From assembly GCA_945889645.1 (NCBI GenBank), contig CAMDCA010000004.1, positions 25,585 through 89,584 of the forward strand: a stretch of 64,000 bases of DNA, read 5' to 3'. This DNA is from Rhizobium sp. Q54. GTDB lineage: Bacteria > Pseudomonadota > Alphaproteobacteria > UBA2966 > CAIVPW01. The notes beneath the pieces were generated by a model, which saw only the letters and a program-made list of their open reading frames with translations, was not told the origin of the DNA and did not search any database. The stretch's first letter is position 1. Each line of letters opens with the position of its first letter. The translations under genes were made by a program, and so were the position numbers. Below, one piece after another: positions 8,354 through 20,140 of the stretch.

Positions 8354-8974
8354 ATGCGGCGCAGCGACTGGCTTTTCGTATTTGTCCTGGCGATGACCGT
8401 GGCGGCGGTCGCCGGCGGCCTGTGGTTCTCCGATTCCGAGAGCGACCGGGCGCGGCGCTCGCTGGGAGGAGAACCGACGGTCGCCGAAGGCGTGCAGATC
8501 GGTGGGCCCTTCGAGCTGATCGACCAGAACGGCACGGCGGTCACCGACAAGGATCTGGTTGGGCACTGGAGCCTGATCTACTTCGGCTACACGTTCTGCC
8601 CCGACGTGTGCCCGATCACGCTGACGATCCTGACCCAGACGATCGAGGCGCTGGGGCCACTGGGCGACAAGGTCACGCCGATGTTCATCACGGTCGATCC
8701 GAAGCGTGACACGGTGGACGAGTTGCACGCCTACGCCGAGCACTTCCATCCGCGCATGCGGTTCCTGACCGGCACCGATGAACAGGTCACGCAGGTGACG
8801 CGCGCGTACAAGATATTCCGCGCCATCCGCGAGGAGACGCCGAACGATCCCGACTACTTCGTTGACCACACGTCGCTGGTCTACCTGGTGGGCCCCGACG
8901 GGAAGTACGTCACCCACTTCGCCCACAATACACCGGCCGCCGAAATGGCGGCGCGCTTGCGGCGCCTTCTCTAG
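8354..8974 (+). CDS. SCO1/SenC family copper chaperone, first of a tandem pair
   Basis: SCO proteins deliver copper to the CuA site of cytochrome c oxidase or act as periplasmic thiol reductases. The 206-residue protein has one N-terminal membrane anchor (about residues 7-23) and a thioredoxin-like periplasmic domain. The copper-binding CPDVC is at Cys82 and Cys86, and the third ligand His lies in VDHTS. It also has TVDPKRDT, typical of the family. In Rhodobacter, senC/prrC lies beside regA/regB, so the position here, divergent from the regB side, fits a respiratory redox locus. Confidence 0.93.
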   Translation: MRRSDWLFVFVLAMTVAAVAGGLWFSDSESDRARRSLGGEPTVAEGVQIGGPFELIDQNGTAVTDKDLVGHWSLIYFGYTFCPDVCPITLTILTQTIEALGPLGDKVTPMFITVDPKRDTVDELHAYAEHFHPRMRFLTGTDEQVTQVTRAYKIFRAIREETPNDPDYFVDHTSLVYLVGPDGKYVTHFAHNTPAAEMAARLRRLL

Positions 8975-8983
8975 GCGCCGGCC

Positions 8984-9691
8984 GTGCGCCCGTTCACCAT
9001 CCTGGTGATTCTGGCGCTGGCCGCATTCTTTGCCGCCGTTGCGGCGCTGGGATTGTGGTTCGGACGCCTGGCCGGCGAGCACGCCGGGCCGCCAACGATC
9101 CAGGCGGCGGCGACACCGCCGGCACCGGCACCGCCCACCACCGCGCAACCCGATGCACCGCAACGAACCTTCGCGGCTGTCGTGCCATACCGGCCGGCCG
9201 CGCCGCCCAGCACCATCAGCGCGTTCCGGCTGATGGATCACGAGCGCAAGGTGGTGACCGAGGCGGACCTGCGCGGGCACTACTCGCTGGTGTTCTTCGG
9301 CTACACCAACTGCCTGCAAGTCTGCGGACCGACGCTCGCCAATCTGTCGCTGGCGATGGATGAACTCGGCACCGCCGCCGAGTCGATCAACGTCTACTTC
9401 ATCACCGTCGACCCGAAGCGCGACACGCGCACGGTGATGGAGGCATACGTGCGCGGCACCAACGAACGCATTCGCGGCGTCACCGGAACGGACGAGCAAG
9501 TCGAAGCGGCGCTGGCGGCGTTCGGGGCCGAGCGCATTGTGCACCCGGCCGCGACCACCGAGATCAACGACACCCTGATCGAACACACGGCGGTGGTATT
9601 TTTCCTGGATCGCGAGGGCCGCTACAAAACCCACTTCCGCGAAGGCATGCCGGCGTTCGAAATGGCAATGGCGATCCGCAACGGCTGGTAG
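8984..9691 (+). CDS. SCO1/SenC family protein, second of a tandem pair
   Basis: This is a paralogue of the preceding gene, 9 bases downstream, so the two are probably co-transcribed. It has an N-terminal membrane helix, then a proline/alanine-rich linker of about 35 residues, longer than in the first copy, then the thioredoxin-like fold. The CxxxC motif is present as CLQVC, the ligand His is in EHTAVVF, and TVDPKRDT is conserved. The proline after the first Cys of the usual CPDVC is replaced by Leu. The longer linker and altered motif suggest division of labour between the two SCO proteins. Confidence 0.9.
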   Translation: MRPFTILVILALAAFFAAVAALGLWFGRLAGEHAGPPTIQAAATPPAPAPPTTAQPDAPQRTFAAVVPYRPAAPPSTISAFRLMDHERKVVTEADLRGHYSLVFFGYTNCLQVCGPTLANLSLAMDELGTAAESINVYFITVDPKRDTRTVMEAYVRGTNERIRGVTGTDEQVEAALAAFGAERIVHPAATTEINDTLIEHTAVVFFLDREGRYKTHFREGMPAFEMAMAIRNGW

Positions 9692-9700
9692 CCGCCGCCG

Positions 9701-9889
9701 TTAAGCGCCCGGGATGTACGTCTCCGGCGGATCGCTGTTGAAGACTTCGGAGACCAGGCCGGAGCCGACGATCACGGCGCCGATCCCGGCGACCCACAAC
9801 ACGAACATGTGGCCGTTGCTGAATCCCCACCACGCCGCGGCGACACAGAGGAGCGTGAGCACGCCGGGGACGAGGATGCGTTTGGACAT
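9701..9889 (-). CDS. Small membrane protein of unknown function
   Basis: A 62-residue frame beginning 6 bases after the gyrB stop encodes two hydrophobic stretches (about residues 5-21 and 28-46) and a short acidic/proline C-terminus. The spacing to gyrB and the membrane-like composition favour a real gene translated from the gyrB transcript. I do not recognise a family. Confidence 0.5.
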   Translation of the reverse strand: MSKRILVPGVLTLLCVAAAWWGFSNGHMFVLWVAGIGAVIVGSGLVSEVFNSDPPETYIPGA

Positions 9890-9895
9890 GAGCCC

Positions 9896-13629
<3,734 letters not shown>

Positions 13630-13659
13630 ACGGTGGCCTGTGCTTGGACCCGACGGGGT

Positions 13660-14775
13660 CTAGACGCGCATGGGCATCAGGACGTACAGCGCGCCCTGAT
13701 CGGAGGTGTCGCGCACGATGGTCGGCGACACCGCGTCAGCGAACGCGAACTCGGCCGATTCGCCGTCGATCTCACCCAGGATCTCGATGAGGTAGCGGGC
13801 ATTGAAGCCGATCTCGATGGCGCCGGCGTCGTAGCCGACGGCGAGTTCTTCGATGGCCGACGCGTTCTCGGCCGACGACGCGGACAGCGTCGCCTTGCCC
13901 TTGTCGAGGGCGATCTTCACCGCGCGCGACTTCTCGGTCGACACGGTGGAGACGCGATCGATAGCGGCGGAAAACGCCTTGGCGTCAACCTCGAGCATCT
14001 TGTCGTTGCCGCTCGGGATGACGCGCTGGTAGTCGGGGAACGTGCCGTCGATCAGCTTGGAGGTCAGCACGGCGCCGTCGAACTCCGCGCGAATCTTGCT
14101 CTCGGACAGGGACAGTGTGATCTCGGCGTCGCGGCCTTCGATCAGGCGGTACATCTCGGCCACGACCTTGCGCGGCACGATGACGCCCGGAATCTGCGCC
14201 GCGCCCTTGGGCAGCGCGGTTTCGATGCGCGCCAGGCGGTGACCGTCGGTCGCCACCGCGCGCAGGGAGGTCCCGCCGTCGGTCTTGGCGGCATGCAGGT
14301 ACACGCCGGTCAGGTAGTATCGCGTCTCTTCCGTCGAGATGGCGAAGCGCGTCTTCTCGATCAGGCGGCGCAGATCTGCGGCCGCGAGGTTGAACTTGTG
14401 CGGCAGGTCGCCTTCCGGCATCAGCGGGAAATCTTCGCGATCCAGGCTGGGCAAGTGGAAGCGCGAGCGTCCCGCGCGCACCAGCAGGCGGCCATCGGGC
14501 TCAGATGTCAGCTCGACCTCGGCACCATCGGGCAGCTTGCGCACGATGTCGTACAGCGTCTGCGCCGGCACCGTGGTGCCGCCGGGCTGATCGACCGTCG
14601 CATCGACGTGCTCGACCATCCACAGGTCGAGGTCGGTGGCGGTGAGCGCGAGCTTGCCCGCCTTGGCGTCCAGCAGGACGTTGGACAGGATCGGGATGGT
14701 ATTGCGCCGCTCGACAACGCTCTGCATGTGCTGGAGCGACTTCAAGAGCGCGGCGCGTTCGATACGGAGCTTCAT
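13660..14775 (-). CDS. dnaN: DNA polymerase III beta subunit (sliding clamp)
   Basis: It is the ring-shaped processivity clamp of the replicase. The 371-residue length is typical. The N-terminus MKLRIERAALLKSLQ is characteristic and fixes the start at the ATG at 14775; the frame upstream runs on without coding character. The C-terminus ends in ALYVLMPMRV, the usual clamp end that binds client peptides. It heads dnaN-recF-gyrB. The region between it and dnaA is unusually long (see the entries at 15043-15458). Confidence 0.96.
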   Translation of the reverse strand: MKLRIERAALLKSLQHMQSVVERRNTIPILSNVLLDAKAGKLALTATDLDLWMVEHVDATVDQPGGTTVPAQTLYDIVRKLPDGAEVELTSEPDGRLLVRAGRSRFHLPSLDREDFPLMPEGDLPHKFNLAAADLRRLIEKTRFAISTEETRYYLTGVYLHAAKTDGGTSLRAVATDGHRLARIETALPKGAAQIPGVIVPRKVVAEMYRLIEGRDAEITLSLSESKIRAEFDGAVLTSKLIDGTFPDYQRVIPSGNDKMLEVDAKAFSAAIDRVSTVSTEKSRAVKIALDKGKATLSASSAENASAIEELAVGYDAGAIEIGFNARYLIEILGEIDGESAEFAFADAVSPTIVRDTSDQGALYVLMPMRV

Positions 14776-15042
14776 GGGATCAGGCGAGCCACGCGGAACG
14801 CGTGGAGTCCGGTGAGAGGGGCAGACCTGCCTCCGGCGAGGCCGAAAGCACCCGGAAGAAACCGTGTCGCGGCGAGCTGCCGAGGAGCGACAAGACGTGC
14901 AGAGACACGGGCTGCAACCGGGGCGGCACGATAGCATAGGGGCGTCCAGGCAGCATGGGTTTTTGGCCTGTGGGGAGGATGATTTTCTCCAACCCAATCA
15001 GCCAGTTAGTTTGGTTTCGCGGCGCCCCCGAATTGGCCCCGC

Positions 15043-15458
15043 CTAGTTGGCGCCGGGCGCCCCGCGCGGGGGTAGCAGAAACCGCGCCATGGCGACCTCG
15101 ATGCGGCCCAGCGCGCTGTACACCGCGGTGGGATCGCGGGCCACGCCCGGCGCCCCCTCAAGTTCGCGCGCCAGCAGCTCGTGGTCGCGGATCGCCGGGT
15201 AGTCGCGCAGCGCGGCCGCAAGCGCTCGCGGGCGCTCGCGGCCTGCCATCAGGACGAAGCTCCGCCCTCTCCGGGAGGAACCGTGAGGCGTTGGCCGCCT
15301 CCCCCGCCGCCCCTCCCCCACCACCTCCGCCGCCTGCTTGGGCGACTTGCACGCCAACGACGGCGGACGCCGTTTCGGACGCTGGCCACAGACGCGGCAG
15401 CGAGCACGACGGCGCTGAGACCGATCCAGGTCTTCTGCCGCAAGGTCGGTTTGTGCAT
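15043..15458 (-). pseudogene. Possible small gene(s) between dnaA and dnaN, perhaps frameshifted
   Basis: The 723 bases between the dnaA stop and dnaN start hold no recognised gene. On the minus strand a 69-codon frame (15249-15458) starts with MHKPTLRQ and a membrane-like helix (WIGLSAVVLAAASVASV), then loses coding character in a G-rich stretch. It ends in TGATG, where a second 68-codon frame (15043-15249) begins with MAGRERPRALAAAL and has clear coding-type codon use. The second frame also stays open upstream of its ATG with good third-position GC. Either two tiny coupled genes or one membrane protein broken by a small indel near 15360 would explain this. I do not recognise a family. From 14776 to 15042 I see only leader sequence. 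Confidence 0.35.
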
Positions 15459-15498
15459 GGACGACGCTGCCTCCGCCGGCAGCGCGGCCGGCGCGGGC

Positions 15499-16947
15499 TT
15501 AGCCCTCGAGGGAGCGCTTGAGGAGCTCGATGTCCTCGGCCAGGGCGGCGTCTTCGCGCTTCAGTTCGTCGATCTTGCGCACCGCGTGCATGACCGTAGT
15601 GTGGTCGCGGCCGCCGAACTTACGGCCGATCTCCGGCAGGCTGCGGGTCGTCAGCTGCTTGCACAGGTACATGGCGACCTGCCGCGGGCGGGCGACGGCG
15701 CGGGCACGGCGCGGGCTATGCATGTCGCCGAGCCGCACGTTGAAGTGCTCGGCGACGCGCTTCTGAATGTCCTCGATCGACACGCGGCGGTCGTTGGCGC
15801 GCAGGAGGTCTTTCAAGACTTCCTGGGTCGTTTCCAGCGTGATCGGGCGGCCGACTAGGTTCGAATAGGCCAGCACGCGGTTCAGGCCGCCTTCCAGCTC
15901 GCGCACGTTGGAGGTGATGCGGTGGGCCAGGAACTCCAGAACCTGCTGGGGCACCTTGGCGCCGACCTGCTCCGCCTTGGAGTGCAGGATGCCGAGGCGC
16001 AGTTCGTAATCGGTGGCGTGAATGTCGGCCACCAGGCCCCAGCCCAGACGGGAGCGCATGCGCTCTTCCATATGGTCGAGGTCGGAGGGCGTGCGGTCGC
16101 CCGAGATGATGATCTGCCGGTTCTGGTCGATCAGCGCGTTGAAGGTGTGGAAGAACTCTTCCTGGGTCGATTCCTTGCCGGCGATGAACTGCACGTCGTC
16201 GACCATCAGCACGTCGACCGAGCGCAGCTGCTCCTTGAACGGCATGACGTTCTTATCGCGCAGCGCGCGGACGAACTCGTACATGAAGCGTTCGGCCGAG
16301 AGGTAGGCGATGCGCCGCTCGGGGAACTTCTTCTGCATGTGATGCGCGATGGCGTGCATCAAATGCGTCTTGCCCAGACCGGCGCCGCCGGCCAGGTACA
16401 GCGGATTGAACGGCACCGTCTCGGCCTCGGCCACGCGCAGCGCGGCGGCATAGGCGAGCTCGTTGGGCTTGCCGACGATGAAGTGCTCGAACGTCAGTTT
16501 CTGCGCCGCCTCGGCGGCCGGGAGGGCGAAGCGCGCTTCGATCTCCAACCCGTCGGCGCCAATCAGCTTGGGTGCGCCCTCGCGCGCCAGGCGGCGCTGC
16601 GCGGGAGCAACGCTTGCGGCGGCGACGAGGATGTCGACCGAATCGCACGCCGCGTCCTCGCCCTGCCACAGGGTGCGGATGCGGTCGGCGTAGTTCTTGA
16701 CCACCCAGTCGCGCATGAACCGCGTCGGCACAGTCAGGCGCACGGCGCGGCCGGACGCATCGACCAGCTCGACCGGGCGCAGCCAGCTATTGAACGCGGC
16801 CTCGCCGACCTCGCCGCGCAGGCGATTGCGCACGCGTTCCCAGCAGGAGCGCTGCTCAAGGGTTGGCGCAATCATGGCGGCTTCGATCGTCACGTCGGTC
16901 TCTTCTTCCGTCTCGGTGTGCTCGGGGCGGCGGGGCGGGGCGCTCAT
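15499..16947 (-). CDS. dnaA: Chromosomal replication initiator protein DnaA
   Basis: DnaA opens the origin and starts replication. The 482-residue protein has the N-terminal DnaB/DiaA-binding domain (CWERVRNRLRGEVGEAAFNSWL), a short linker, the AAA+ domain with Walker A GGAGLGKTHLMHA and Walker B LMVDDVQFIAGK, and the C-terminal DNA-binding domain with RDHTTVMHAVRKI. The start is the ATG at 16947; the frame continues upstream but overlaps the rhodanese gene in another frame. The ATG overlaps the rhodanese TGA by 4 bases, so the two are translationally coupled. Confidence 0.97.
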   Translation of the reverse strand: MSAPPRRPEHTETEEETDVTIEAAMIAPTLEQRSCWERVRNRLRGEVGEAAFNSWLRPVELVDASGRAVRLTVPTRFMRDWVVKNYADRIRTLWQGEDAACDSVDILVAAASVAPAQRRLAREGAPKLIGADGLEIEARFALPAAEAAQKLTFEHFIVGKPNELAYAAALRVAEAETVPFNPLYLAGGAGLGKTHLMHAIAHHMQKKFPERRIAYLSAERFMYEFVRALRDKNVMPFKEQLRSVDVLMVDDVQFIAGKESTQEEFFHTFNALIDQNRQIIISGDRTPSDLDHMEERMRSRLGWGLVADIHATDYELRLGILHSKAEQVGAKVPQQVLEFLAHRITSNVRELEGGLNRVLAYSNLVGRPITLETTQEVLKDLLRANDRRVSIEDIQKRVAEHFNVRLGDMHSPRRARAVARPRQVAMYLCKQLTTRSLPEIGRKFGGRDHTTVMHAVRKIDELKREDAALAEDIELLKRSLEG

Positions 16948-17405
16948 GTCTGCACCCACGGCAGACCGGCAGCCTTCCAGCCGTTGGCAGAGCCACGGTG
17001 GCGCTTCCCGTCCGGGTCGCCCTCGAAGCCCTCGTCGACGTTGAAACATCGGGTGTAGCCGCGCGCCGTAGCAATGGCAGCGGCAGCAGCGGAGCGGGCG
17101 CCGGAACGGCACAAGAACAAAACAGGGATATCCGTGTTCGGGATGGCGCGGGCGATCGTGGCGATGAAATCCGGGTTCGTGTCCCGGTCGGGGAACGTCT
17201 GCCACTCGATCAGGAGGGGCCGCTTTCCAATGGTGGAGAGATCGGGTGTGCCCACGTACGTCCACTCCGCCATCGTCCGCACATCGACGAGGGTGGCGTT
17301 CTTATCTTCAACGAGCAGTCGCCATGCCTCACTGGGAGAGATGTCGCCTGCGTACCCTGATGCGGGAGTTATGCGTACCGGTTGATCGGATATCCGTTCC
17401 GGCAT
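16944..17405 (-). CDS. Rhodanese-domain sulfurtransferase coupled to dnaA
   Basis: This single rhodanese domain has 153 residues, with the active-site loop LFLCRSGARS containing the catalytic Cys, and the N-terminal LVDVRTMAEW segment typical of the fold. It would move sulfane sulfur or act on small oxyanions; the substrate is unknown. I chose the ATG at 17405. A TTG at 17420 with GGGAG seven bases upstream is an alternative that adds five residues. Its stop overlaps the dnaA start (ATGA), so it heads the dnaA transcript. Confidence 0.85.
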   Translation of the reverse strand: MPERISDQPVRITPASGYAGDISPSEAWRLLVEDKNATLVDVRTMAEWTYVGTPDLSTIGKRPLLIEWQTFPDRDTNPDFIATIARAIPNTDIPVLFLCRSGARSAAAAAIATARGYTRCFNVDEGFEGDPDGKRHRGSANGWKAAGLPWVQT

Positions 17406-17995
17406 GCACACGCGTCCCAACGTCCGGCTCCCGTCAGGGAGCAGCCAAGGTGAATGCGAAACCGAAACGAAAGGTTCCGCAGAGTTCGTTGAAGTGATCG
17501 CCCCCCGAAGTTCTTCACTACGCCAATCCAGATCGCAAATTAGTTAGACGACAACAATAACGACGTGCCGTCCGCGACCGAATTACTTGCTCAATTTCAG
17601 TGAACTCCCGCTTGGGAGAATTGAAGGGTAGTGGAGCGACTGCTGAGGTGCAACAGGTCTGAAATGCGAACGCGAAGAATGTGAAGCCGCGATGCGTGTC
17701 TGCAACGCCGAACGACAAGATGTAGATGAGTCACACACTTGCGCGCGGCAGCGCGCCGCAGTCGCCCACGTGCGTTCGCGTTTTCACTGTCGGTGCGGGG
17801 CGAATTTGCACACACGCTGCGCAGTCGTTGCCGACTCGTGCGCCAACTTTGTGACGCGACGCACAAACGTACGGTTGCACGAACGGAACAATGGCTCGCG
17901 TGCGCACCGTCGTACGCGCATCGAAACATCGCGCACGACAACGCACGTCGTGCAGACACACGACGAAAAAACGTTGCAGATGAAGTGGAGCGGGC
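17406..17995. other. 590-base non-coding region between rpsT and the rhodanese-dnaA genes
   Basis: No frame here looks coding: codon use is erratic, and composition differs from the neighbours, with an AT-richer half at about 17500-17620 and a half crowded with CGCAC/GTGCG words at about 17730-17960. It must hold the promoter for rhodanese-dnaA. A hairpin GCTCCC/GGGAGC (17427-17442, 4-base loop) sits right upstream of the rhodanese start, and CTCCC/GGGAG recurs near 17606. I looked for TTATCCACA-type DnaA boxes with at most one mismatch and saw none, so an origin function is only possible, not shown. Confidence 0.5.
17933..17953 (-). terminator. Inverted repeat downstream of rpsT
   Basis: Seven-base arms GCACGAC and GTCGTGC with a 7-base spacer lie about 43 bases after the rpsT stop. 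A second short hairpin, GCGGGC/GCCCGC with loop GTAA, spans the rpsT stop codon itself (17991-18006). Neither is followed by a strong T-run, so termination is a weak call. Confidence 0.3.
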
Positions 17996-18268
17996 TTACG
18001 CCCGCGCGGACATCGCTTTGATGCGCGCCGAGAGACGCGAAATCTTCCGCGACGCGGCGTTCGGATGAATCAGGCGACGGCCGGCAGTGCGCTGCAACTC
18101 CGGCTGGGCGTCCTTGAACGCGGCAACTGCAGTGGCCTGATCACCACCAGCGATGGCTTCCTCGACCTTGCGCACGGACGTCCGCAACCGGCTCATGCGG
18201 CTGGTGTTGATCGCCTCGTGGCGAGCATTACGACGGATGCGAATGATCGCTGACTTATGGTGCGCCAT
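17996..18268 (-). CDS. rpsT: 30S ribosomal protein S20
   Basis: This 90-residue basic protein begins MAHHKSAIIRIRRNARHEAINTSRMSRLRT and ends ASRKISRLSARIKAM, the standard S20 pattern of helical bundles binding 16S rRNA. Placement just upstream of the dnaA block is typical for alphaproteobacteria. It is separated from the rhodanese-dnaA genes by a long non-coding region, so it is probably transcribed independently. Confidence 0.97.
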   Translation of the reverse strand: MAHHKSAIIRIRRNARHEAINTSRMSRLRTSVRKVEEAIAGGDQATAVAAFKDAQPELQRTAGRRLIHPNAASRKISRLSARIKAMSARA

Positions 18269-18383
18269 GGAGCCTGTCTTGCTGGTGGAGACCCGCGGGT
18301 AAGGCGGGGCAAGGGGGGTGTATAACGAACGCCGCGCTGCTCCGTCAAGGCGCGCATCCGTGCGTTCTGGCCTTTTCCGCCGC

Positions 18384-19220
18384 CTAGCGCTGCCGCCGCG
18401 GGCAGAAAAAGGTCGATCGCCCGCCCTGGGTGACGCGCTGCACGCGGCAGCGGGCGCCCGGTTTGCAGCCCGGACAGCGCTCTCCCTCGCGCCCGTAGAC
18501 CGACCAGCGGTCCTGGAAATAGCCGAGCTCGCCCGACGCCTGGACGTAGTCGCGCAGGGACGAACCCCCGGCCGCGATGGCGTCGGTCAGCACCGCCCGC
18601 ACGGCCGCGACGAGGCCGGCGATGGCGCGCGGTCGGACGGATTCGGCCGCGCGATCGGGCGACAGGCCGGCGCGATACAGCGCCTCGCACACATAGATAT
18701 TGCCGAGGCCAGCGACGACGCGTTGGTCCATCAGGGCGTTCTTGAGCGGCGCACGCTTGCCGCTGAATTCCTCCGCCAGGTACGCCGCGTGGAAGTCCGG
18801 ACCGAGCGGTTCCGGCCCCATGGCGGCGAGCAGCGGATGCTGGGGTGCCTCCGCCACCGTGGTCAGCAACATTAGGCCAAAGCGGCGCGGATCGCTGAAC
18901 GCAACCGACACGTCGTCGTCGAAGCGGAAGGCGACGTGTTCGTGCAGCTTCGGCTTCTCGGGCGGCCCTTGGTGCAGGACCATGCGGCCCGACATACCCA
19001 GGTGCGCGAGCAGCACCGTCTCGTCGTCGAACGTAAGAAGCAGGTACTTGCCGCGCCGGCCGGCGTCGATCAGGCGGCGTCCCTCCAACCGCTTGGCAAA
19101 GCCGGACGGGAACGGCACGCGCAGGTCCTTGCGGCGCAATTCCACGTGCGCCAGGCGCCGCCCGAGCAACTTGGCGGCAAGGCCGGCGCGCACCGTCTCG
19201 ACTTCTGGAAGTTCCGGCAC
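18384..19220 (-). CDS. mutM: Formamidopyrimidine-DNA glycosylase (Fpg/MutM), incomplete zinc-finger ligand set
   Basis: It excises oxidised purines from DNA using its N-terminal proline as nucleophile. That chemistry fixes the start: the GTG at 19220 makes fMet-Pro-Glu-Leu-Pro-Glu-Val-Glu, exposing Pro after Met removal; the frame runs eight codons further upstream but that would bury the proline. Conserved features include KRRGKYLL-type lysine region (GRRGKYLL), HLGMSGRM and GLGNIYVCEALYRAG. The C-terminal zinc finger begins CPGC but ends STFFCPRRQR, where the family has CPxCQ, so the fourth Cys is Arg (codon CGG). An extra Cys in KPGARC might compensate. The protein is divergent from ubiE. 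Confidence 0.93.
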   Translation of the reverse strand: MPELPEVETVRAGLAAKLLGRRLAHVELRRKDLRVPFPSGFAKRLEGRRLIDAGRRGKYLLLTFDDETVLLAHLGMSGRMVLHQGPPEKPKLHEHVAFRFDDDVSVAFSDPRRFGLMLLTTVAEAPQHPLLAAMGPEPLGPDFHAAYLAEEFSGKRAPLKNALMDQRVVAGLGNIYVCEALYRAGLSPDRAAESVRPRAIAGLVAAVRAVLTDAIAAGGSSLRDYVQASGELGYFQDRWSVYGREGERCPGCKPGARCRVQRVTQGGRSTFFCPRRQR

Positions 19221-19299
19221 GGGATCTCTGCCCTGGACGGCCATGGCGGCCTGGGCCGGGTTCGTAGCAAGAGTCGGGGCCGCGCGCTATTGTCGGGCC

Positions 19300-20115
19300 A
19301 TGACACGAGCGCCGGGAGCCAAGGCGTCGGCCCCCCAGGCCTCGCCTCCCCCACCCGTCGGCGACGCCGACCCGGGGTCCAACACACTTTTTGGAAGGCG
19401 CACCGTACCGGTGGCCGAAAAGGCCAGCTTGGTGCGCGACGTCTTCCAGGGCGTGGCCTCGCGCTACGACCTGATGAACGACCTGATGAGTGGCGGCGTC
19501 CACCGGATGTGGAAGTCCGAGATGGTCGATTGGCTCAATCCGCGCCCCGGCATCGTTCTGGCCGACATCGCCGGCGGGACCGGCGACATCGCCTTCCGCG
19601 TCCTGGACCGCGTCCGCGACGCCGGAGCAATCACGGTCATCGATGCATCACCGGCCATGCTCGAGGTTGGCCGCGATCGCGCCCTCGACCGCGGCATCGT
19701 CGATGCGGTGCGGTTCGTCGGCGGCGACGCCGAGCGCCTGCCGCTGCCCGACGCCAGCCAGGACGCGTGCACCAATGCCTTCGGCCTGCGCAACGTCACC
19801 CGCTTGGACAACGCCCTGGCCGACGTGTGCCGCGTGCTGCGTTGGGGCGGACGGTTCGTGGCGCTGGAATTCGGCGGGCCGGTGGCCGCGGGCCTCGACC
19901 GCGCCTACGACACCTACTCGCAACAGGTACTGCCGCGCCTGGGCGGCTGGGTCACCGGCCGCGGCGACGCCTACCAGTACCTGGTGGACAGCATCCGCAA
20001 CTTCCCGCCCCGCGCCGAAGTGGTTGCCCGCATGGAGCGCGCCGGCCTGGGACGCGTGCGCACCCGTGCGCTGGCCGGCGGCATCGCCACGCTGTATTCG
20101 GCGTGGCGCATTTAG
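19300..20115 (+). CDS. ubiE: Demethylmenaquinone/ubiquinone methyltransferase UbiE
   Basis: It is the C-methyltransferase of ubiquinone (and, where present, menaquinone) biosynthesis. The 271-residue protein has an N-terminal proline-rich extension of about 35 residues and then the UbiE core: VFQGVASRYDLMNDLMSGG, SAM-binding LADIAGGTGDIAFR, and the family signature NAFGLRNVT. The ATG at 19300 is used; the frame is open far upstream across mutM but lacks coding character there. ubiB follows 25 bases downstream, an ordinary pairing for this pathway. Confidence 0.95.
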   Translation: MTRAPGAKASAPQASPPPPVGDADPGSNTLFGRRTVPVAEKASLVRDVFQGVASRYDLMNDLMSGGVHRMWKSEMVDWLNPRPGIVLADIAGGTGDIAFRVLDRVRDAGAITVIDASPAMLEVGRDRALDRGIVDAVRFVGGDAERLPLPDASQDACTNAFGLRNVTRLDNALADVCRVLRWGGRFVALEFGGPVAAGLDRAYDTYSQQVLPRLGGWVTGRGDAYQYLVDSIRNFPPRAEVVARMERAGLGRVRTRALAGGIATLYSAWRI

Positions 20116-20140
20116 GTAGGGGCCCGAAGGAGTGACGGCT

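Noticed and set aside
17406..17995. Confident oriC call
   Set aside because: No DnaA boxes close to TTATCCACA and no CtrA TTAA-N7-TTAA pairs were found; position alone does not prove an origin.
17692..18068. Short plus-strand frames between rpsT and the rhodanese gene
   Set aside because: Cys/Arg/His-rich composition, erratic codon use and no ribosome-binding site; they look like chance frames.
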